This document shows positions 57,434-64,000 of a stretch of DNA of 64,000 nt, piece after piece (the first letter of the stretch is position 1; the number at the start of each line of letters is the position of its first letter). A program made the translations under genes and the position numbers. The DNA is taken from contig JAKUCV010006130.1 of assembly GCA_028386065.3 (NCBI GenBank), positions 224,352 to 288,351 on the forward strand. Direction: 5' to 3'. This DNA comes from Turnera subulata. Its lineage: Eukaryota; Streptophyta; Magnoliopsida; Malpighiales; Passifloraceae. The notes beneath the pieces were generated by a model, which saw only the letters and a list, made by a program, of their open reading frames with translations, did not search any database and had not been told where the DNA came from.

Positions 57434-59113
57434 ATGGGATCGATTGCTCAAAAATCTGCTCTGATAATATGCGGTGATTACATGGAGGATTATGAAGTGA
57501 TCCTGCCATTCTTTGTGCTCCAATCTCTGGGTGTACGCGTGGACACTGTCTCTCCAAGCAAGCAATCCGGTGACAAATTATTCACTGCTGTTCATGATTA
57601 CATGGGCTTTGAGGTATATATTCCCCTGCTCTTAAACTCTCTTTTAACTTTTCTAGATCATCCAATTCTTCCAATGTTTTAAGTATGTAATGTTCATGCC
57701 ATTTCCTGGTGCAGCTATACACAGAAGTGCAGGGTCATTTCTTCACACTCAACGCAAACTTCAATGGAGTGAACCCAGAATCCTATGACTCTCTCATAAT
57801 TCCTGGAGGCCGCTTCACTGAGCTCCTCAGTGCTGATGACAAGGTGGTGAGCCTTGTTAAGAAGTATGCAGCCACAGGGAAACCAATAGCCACTAGCTGC
57901 CACAGCCAAATCATGTTGATCGCTGCAGGGCTTCTAAATGGGAAGAAATGCACTGCCTTTACTAGCTTGAAGCCTCTCATTGAGCTTGCTGGCGGCACTT
58001 GGTGGGAACAGCCTGGTATAGAGTCCCCTCTTGACATCACTGCTTGTCTCAAGGATGGGAACCTTATCAGCTCCATTGGGTGGCCAGGACATGGTGAATA
58101 CATGAGAGTTCTCCTTGAATCCATGGGAGCCAAAATCTCAAGCCCTGGCCAAAAATCAGTTCTTGTTCTGTTTGCTGTAAGCTACCTTAACTCTCATAAA
58201 CAAGAAACCCTATGGAAGAAATCTCATAGTTTGATGTTTCAACTTGTTACAGGATTATGTGGAGGATTATGAGATACATGTGCCATTCAGGGCACTGCAA
58301 GGATTTGGGTGCAAGGTGGATGCAGTTTGCCCGAGCAAGAAGAGAGGAGAAAGTTGCGTCACTGCTATCCATGACAATGAGGGAGCCCAGATATGCAGCG
58401 AGAAGCGTGGCCACAACTTTATTGCTACAGCCAATTGGGATGCCATTTCGGCTGACCAGTATGACTGCTTAGTGCTGCCAGGAGGGAGATCCCCTGAATT
58501 GTTGGTCATCAACGAGAAAGCGATTTCTCTTGTCAAAGATTTCGTGGAGAAGGATAAGGTTATTGCTGCTATCGGTGAAGGGAAATGGATTTTAGCTGCT
58601 GTCAATGCGCTTAAGGTAATCATTAAAGTGAAGGATCCAAGTATATTTGGTTGGATTCGAACTCAAATCCTGATCTTAGTTTAGTGCCTTGGCTTTCAGT
58701 ATCAACACTGATGTATAAGTTGAGTGGCGATAGTATCGAAACTAATCATACAGAACGGATTGAATGGCCTAATTTTTTTGGTTACAATATAGTTGCTTGA
58801 GATGTTTCCGATTTGGGAAAAGGCGGGTAGGGGACAGCCTAGGATGCTATCTAAATTAAGACCTGGTTGACTTTAAATTTGGTTCATTTAATGTTTTAGA
58901 TTGTGACAAGTATTTGTCTGCTGATCCTTTTAGGGGAAGAGATGTGCGAGTGGACATGGAATGAAAGCGGCTGTTAAGGTAGCCGGTGGTGAAGTGGTGG
59001 AGACTCTGGGTTCTGTGACACACGGCAAACTAGTTACAGCCAGCGGATGGTCTGCTCTTCCTGCTTTCCTGACAGAATTATCAAACGCTCTTGGTTTGTC
59101 TGTTGTGTTTTAA
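57434..59113 (+). CDS. DJ-1/PfpI tandem-domain protein (YLS5/DJ1E type)
   Basis: Plant DJ-1 fusion of two PfpI domains; relatives act in glyoxal or stress metabolism. Exons 57434-57613, 57715-58176, 58253-58615, 58934-59113 give 1,185 nt, 394 aa, phase 0 throughout. Domain 1 (about 6-205): ALIICGDYMEDYEVILPFFV, DSLIIPGGRFTELL, and the nucleophile elbow IATSCHSQIML with Cys. Domain 2 (about 215-393): DYVEDYEIHVPFRALQGFGC, DCLVLPGGRSPELL, and elbow VIAAIGEGKWILAA where Gly replaces the Cys. The paired Glu of EDYE is kept in both. Domain 1 thus could be catalytic and domain 2 not. The start follows the first ATG in a good context (CCATGG). Gene order matches Arabidopsis At2g38860 (YLS5). Confidence 0.92.
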
Positions 59114-61545
59114 ATGCCAGAATTTTATTAGCATCCTTTTGAGTGAATTGCTTCTGTTTCTGTAAGTCCATATTAATGTGTTGTTATCAATCCAAGATGA
59201 ATAAATAAAAGTGCAATGTTCTGATCTTTTTTTTTTTTAAAAAAAAGAAAATTGGAAATTTTAAAACCTAATCAGCCATATTTGTTGCCATTAATGGCTC
59301 TCAGATTTTGTATTTTGTATAATCTTTTTTTAGGGAAATTAAGATGTCTGGCGATTGGTGATAGTTGGCTTTTAAGACTAGCATACTGGACCACTGCTAC
59401 TGGCACTTGTTAAATTTTGGTACCTGTTAATTTTTTTGGTACTTGGTAGGGTAGGAAAAGCAGAAAATACTACATTCGATTACCCCGGGCGTGGTAGAAG
59501 ATAAAGAGTAAAGGTAAGGCCTAGAGGGGGCTCATCTCAGCGAATTACTCTTTCAATTTTTCTGGATCCGATCTTGGCCCACGATTCTATACAAGTATTT
59601 CTTCTTTCAAAGAGTGGATGGAAAATTGGGAAAAGTCCAACTTCAGTTTTGCTAAAATGGTACTGCTGTGGCGGGCTGGCAGCAGTAATATCTTATTTCT
59701 CTGGCTGATTTTTTTTTTCTTGAACAATAAACCGAATAAATGCATGCCAAGTGTTGTTTTGTTGGTTCTTTCTGGGAATAGATTCTTTATCAAAGTATAT
59801 ACTCTACTGCGGTATCTTGTACCTGAACCGGTGGATATACACAAACTTCCCAACATAAAAATGACTGTCCCGGTTGAGATGTCACTGATCGCTAAAGCTC
59901 GACTTAAAATATATATCCATGTACTCTTGGTCATCAGAAGGAGAGCACAGGAAAACGATGTAGGGACTTGCCCTTGTTTCTTTTTGGACAAGGAGAAAAG
60001 AATACTCCATTGGTGTTAATAGAATAGATTGGTTCGGGCATGCAAATTTCCCTCTAATACACACACCCTAAGTTCCTTAGGCATAGAGGTTGTGCAAGTG
60101 AGGTGGAAAATAGCCAAATAGGAAAAGCCTGGAATGAGTATGCTGTAAAAGCAGGGGAGCTGTAAACGACGGGTATTCTAGTAGCTCAGTCAAATCAAAA
60201 GTATCTGACCAGATGTGTAATAGAAGTAGGCGGTGGGCTTGGCGAGTCTCAACTCGGTACATTTAGGCCCCGTTTGAAACGATCTGTGGCCCATTTTTAA
60301 ACCCATAATGAACAGACAAGCCTCAGCAGTGAGGCAGTAGAAACTGATGGACAAACGAGACCCAACGAGCCTGTATGGTTTGGGTTTCTGCTGTTGTAAA
60401 CCAAATTTATTTATAATCTTTAAAGAGAAATATATTAAAAATATGGCATATGATGAATAATAAAGATGCAAGATGTTTTCTCTGGCAACACAATGGATGA
60501 GTCAAGTTGTAAGTTTAATTTTCACCCAAAAAAATTGTTGTAATTTTTCAAAAGAGTCCAATTGAACTTGATTATTTCTGAGAATATTAATGTACTTTGA
60601 AATTTATTTTTAATTAACTGGGAGGCCATGGCATGCCATCGCATAATGAAAATAAAATTTCCAATGATTACTTCAATACATAAATTTCACCATGTATTTA
60701 TGACAATCAAATTTTAAAAGTAGATAGTTTTGAACATTTTTAGAGTAAGAAAATTACGTTACGATCAACTTGACAAGTAGAACACCATCCCTGAGTGACC
60801 TTGACCAACCCCCGGTGGGTTTTATGTGGACGCTTTTTAGGGAAACATATCTATAACTCTTTTCCATCCTGCCTGGCCTTTGCATATTGGCTTACCCTAC
60901 TGAGTACTAACTTGCCAAAATAATGTACCATCTTTGGAAATTATGGCTGTATGTTGCCAACTTTTCATTCGCCACCTCGTCCAACGTTAAAAATCGCCTG
61001 TCACCTAAGTAAACAATGAGGGGATTAATGTAAAATAAAAAAACAATTAGGGGATCGAGTACCAATTTTTGGTTTTATATGGATCACATAGTTGCTTTTG
61101 AACACACAGAGTTTTTGTTAATTTATCGCATCTTTTTTAATTTTTCTTTTTCCTGCGGATATGCTTTGCAATGCAAGGCATTTATGAATGTTCTATATTT
61201 GGTTAATAAGAATATTGTCATAGGTACTCTCAGTGGCTTGCCAGGTGCACAAATCTAAGTGTTGTGTCAAATTTTATTGATCTAAAACCAAAACCTAAAA
61301 GGTTGAGTCCATAAGTACATACCATCGTCACCAACTTTCCCCAAGACTTCATTTTTGTGCTCCACCAGTACTGATCAGCAGTTGGTCTGCGGCCCAAAAT
61401 ACTTGTAAGCTTTTGGCATGTCCTCTGCATTTAGTCGGTTCATTATCATACTCTTACAGTCTTATTAGTTATATTACTTACCCTGATTATCTCATTAATC
61501 CTGATTACCATTCTAGAATTTGTTCAGTATTTACAGATCTGAAAA
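59114..61545. other. Intergenic; nothing firm
   Basis: DJ-1-like 3' UTR and spacer. TTAGGCCCCGTTTGAAACG at 60262 resembles a PIF/Harbinger end but no partner end was found. Other ORFs are short with no motif. Confidence 0.45.
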
Positions 61546-63694
61546 ATGAGCAAGCCTGTGGATTTAGCCAGCAAAGATAAGCTTGTAGGTGAGATCTTAA
61601 TGCATTGAATGCGGGCCGCTATGGATACATTTCTTTTAAGTATGATTGGTATTGATAGATACCAAAAAGTGTGTATTCTTCTTGTGATTATTTTCTGAAT
61701 TCGATATTTCAATTTCTTGTTGGTGAAACATGCCAGCCTCCAATTTATTTAACGTAGATATACCGCTTGAATCACTTATATCCAAACTGATAAAAAAAAT
61801 AGTCATTTTTACCTTCTGACAGAAAATCCTCCAATTGATATTCCACCAAAGATATAAGTATTTCACTTCTCCTAGAAATTATTAGTTACTCATTCCTTAA
61901 AATCAGTTCACTTCCTCTAGAAATTATTAGTTACTCATTCCTTAAAATTATTTTTTCGAACTTGGGATATATTATCATAATTTTTTGGTGTGATTCTACT
62001 AAGTATCTTTCTTGATGCAATAAAGAAGTTCTAATATAACTGTGCCTCAATAAAGTTTATCAAATATTACAAGTAGGTAACATAAGTTGCAAGCTCAACT
62101 AAATTGTGTAGAATATTTGTCTTCCATATAATGTAACTCATGCTTCACCATTTTAGATTCTTATCAAGTGTTGATATTGGAATATCTTAGTTCAATTATG
62201 TTTTTTTTTGTTTTCCCTCCTGGTTTCCGGCCTAATCCTCGACTAATCTAAAGTTAGATTTAATGTGATTTTAATTCTATATATCGTAACATAATTATGA
62301 AGTTTCGATGTAATTGGACGTGTTTAGAGATTTATTAAGTAACATCGATCATCAAAACAATATAGGTTATATTTAAAGTTTCTCGATGTGAATATTATTT
62401 TTTATGATTCTAGTTCTATATATCGTAACATAATAATAAAGCTTTGATATGATTAAATTTTCCAAAATATGTATTACATAGCAATAATAACATCAAAACT
62501 GTACAACATAATAGAATAATACTTTTCCATATATGGTAACTCGTTAAATCGAACCATTGATATTAAAAGTTTTCCAAATGGCCATAAGTTCGACCCGCGT
62601 GTGTGGGATTGAGTGTGGTTTGGGGTTGGAATTGAGAGTAAATTCTAAAATTTTGATGTTTTTAAAAAAATTATTAGGATAAATGTATAACAAAGGTCAT
62701 TGAAACTATACAGAATAATGATATTAAATGGAACTGTTCATATTAACAATTTTCTATAAGATTATGTGTACTAGTCTGTAGCATAATAATGAAGTTTTGA
62801 TACAGGTGAATATTCAAAAGAAATTAATATAATGATATTACATAATAACAAATATAAGTACTTTAGTTTCTTTTATTATTTTTAATAATGTTATTGTGAA
62901 TTTAAATATGAATGAAGCAAAGAAATACTTTTTCAGTGCTTTTTGAAACTTCCCAAACTCACTAGCTTTGTCAGGTTCTAGTTTTGAGGTTTGTATTACA
63001 GTAGTTTGTAATATGGTAAAGGTAGATTTTTCTTTTATCACTTTTTATAAGCCATGTCTGCACAATGTCTAGATCTAATAAAACAACCCTGAAAGGATAG
63101 TTGATGGCTTAAAATGAAAACTATCTATACAAATCCTTTGGGGGATGCATGTATCTGGACCTATTTACTATTTGAACAATTTCATTCCACAAATGTTAAC
63201 AAACAAAAAATAGTTTTGGCTGTTGTGTACCATTCCAAATATGATTTTTAAACATTATTATCTTTATAATTTTTAAATTACTAATATATGATTGGTAGGT
63301 TTCTTTCAAAATTCTCTTATTCTTGTAATACATTGAATATACATCCCTATATTTTGCACAACACAGGGAATACTTCACTTGATGTTATGGAGGCACCTCA
63401 AGCACAAGGAAAATTGACTCCTACCAACACAAAACAAGTTTCCCGTGGAGGTGAAGAGTTTGTGAAAGCCCTGCGTGCAATGCCAACAAACTATTTGCCT
63501 GTAAGCTCACAAAATCCTTTGTTAATTTGAGTTCAAGCCCATAACAGAGAAGTGTAATTTTTGTTTGTCTTCAGGAGCGAAAGCCAGCAGAGGCAACCCA
63601 TGAATGGATAGGAACCAATGTTGCAAAAGTATTTGATGGGGTTCGGCGCACTGGAAAAGTTAGAGGATATAATGCTGAAAATAAAGGTTTCGAG
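61546..63694 (+). CDS. 5' part of an unrecognised gene, Tudor-like segment (partial)
   Basis: Three exons fit by phase: 61546-61588 (ATG, donor GTGAGA), 63367-63500 (acceptor CACAG, donor GTAAGC) and 63575-63694 (acceptor TTCAG, donor GTAGTG). They read MSKPVDLASKDKLVG, then GGEEFVKALRAMPTNYLP, then EWIGTNVAKVFDGVRRTGKV with RGYNAENKGFE at the end. The last part resembles the first strands of a small beta-barrel (GxxVxKxFDGxxxxGxVxxY) found in plant Tudor-like chromatin proteins, where an acidic YDDGD segment follows; that part would lie beyond the window. The first exon is the least certain, since it hangs on a 1.8-kb intron. The gene continues to the right. I do not recognise the full protein. 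Confidence 0.45.
61862..61950. repeat. 45-bp tandem duplication
   Basis: TTCACTTCTCCTAGAAATTA onward is repeated with period 45 bp and few mismatches, inside the first intron of the partial gene. Confidence 0.85.
62260..62560. repeat. Diverged AT-rich repeats
   Basis: TTCTATATATCGTAACATAA occurs near 62275 and 62410, each followed by a GAAG or AAAG-TTTGAT sequence; related pieces recur near 62780. This is probably a degenerate local repeat in the intron; type unknown. Confidence 0.45.
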
Positions 63695-64000
63695 GTAGTG
63701 AACTCTCTATGTGACAAATTACATGTCGTTTTGTCAAAAAACAAACTCAACTTAAAAGCTTAAATTTCTTGGTTGAGTTGGTACTTTAATTTAGTCTTAT
63801 TCTAAAAGAAACTTAGTGAATCGTTCCACCAATGTATGTGCATCTCACATGATGTATAAGTGGTCTCCATATTATTTCAAACTCGAATTATCACATTGTT
63901 AATGTTAGGTTTAATTTTCAGTTGGTACCTGACATATAATAGAGAGGAAAAGTTGGTTAACTTATTGTATATTATTAAGTAGAAAGCATTTTCATCTTTG
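63695..64000. other. Intron of partial gene, to window edge
   Basis: AT-rich, begins with donor GTAGTG at 63695. No exon seen before the window ends. Confidence 0.4.

Noticed and set aside
57207..58623. Minus-strand ORFs across the DJ-1-like gene
   Set aside because: Antisense to verified exons; no independent motif.
60262..60400. PIF/Harbinger-like start (GGCCCCGTTTGAAACG)
   Set aside because: No matching inverted end and no 3-bp target duplication found in the following sequence.

Overview
The window is nuclear DNA of a flowering plant, most likely a woody eudicot. The evidence is many short exons with GT-AG introns, plant-specific gene families (D27, plant DJ-1 fusion, DUF506, plant GBP-like), Ty1/copia LTR retrotransposons, a Pack-MULE-type element, hAT-like MITEs and tRNA-derived SINE-like repeats. 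I cannot name the species; a rosid is a guess only. Single N positions (36944, 42646) and a 34-base C run point to a draft assembly.

Layout. 1-5.9 kb: D27 carotenoid isomerase gene on the minus strand, six exons, with a large intron holding a hAT-like MITE and a SINE-like piece. 7.8-8.6 kb: histone H2A.Z, minus strand. 9.7-15.8 kb: degenerate copia-type LTR element (call it A, minus strand) with clean 236-bp LTRs and a GAGAT target duplication. 16.7-20.0 kb: a region bounded by imperfect inverted ends with traces of a small spliced gene. 20.2 kb: SINE-like repeat. 20.4-28.6 kb: a second copia element of Sirevirus type (minus strand) with gag, RNase H and env-like remnants; its env-like ORF is split by a 1.5-kb Mutator-like element that carries a fragment of a GDP-mannose 4,6-dehydratase gene. 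31.4-33.4 kb: DUF506 gene with an ACGT-rich promoter and an uORF. 36.2-41.9 kb: third copia element (B, plus strand, AATAC target duplication), closely related inside to element A. 45.2-46.3 kb: intronless ELC/VPS23-like ESCRT-I gene. 47.0-53.7 kb: 17-exon guanylate-binding-protein-like GTPase with a 7-nt microexon. 56.2-56.9 kb: hAT-like MITE. 57.4-59.1 kb: double-domain DJ-1/PfpI gene (YLS5/DJ1E type). 61.5-63.7 kb: 5' part of an unrecognised gene that runs off the right edge.

How it fits together. From memory of the Arabidopsis map, H2A.Z, DUF506, ELC-like, GBP-like and YLS5 occur in the same order at At2g38810-At2g38860, so this looks like an ancient conserved gene block stretched here by transposons. 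The genes do not form one pathway: D27 acts in strigolactone biosynthesis in plastids, H2A.Z in chromatin, ELC-like in endosomal sorting, GBP-like is a membrane GTPase and DJ-1-like belongs to the glyoxalase/stress family.

The most unusual signal is an ORF on the antisense strand of both elements A and B that encodes the start of a LINE-type endonuclease domain joined to an unrecognised N-terminal region. It is well preserved in both copies while the sense-strand pol genes around it are wrecked.
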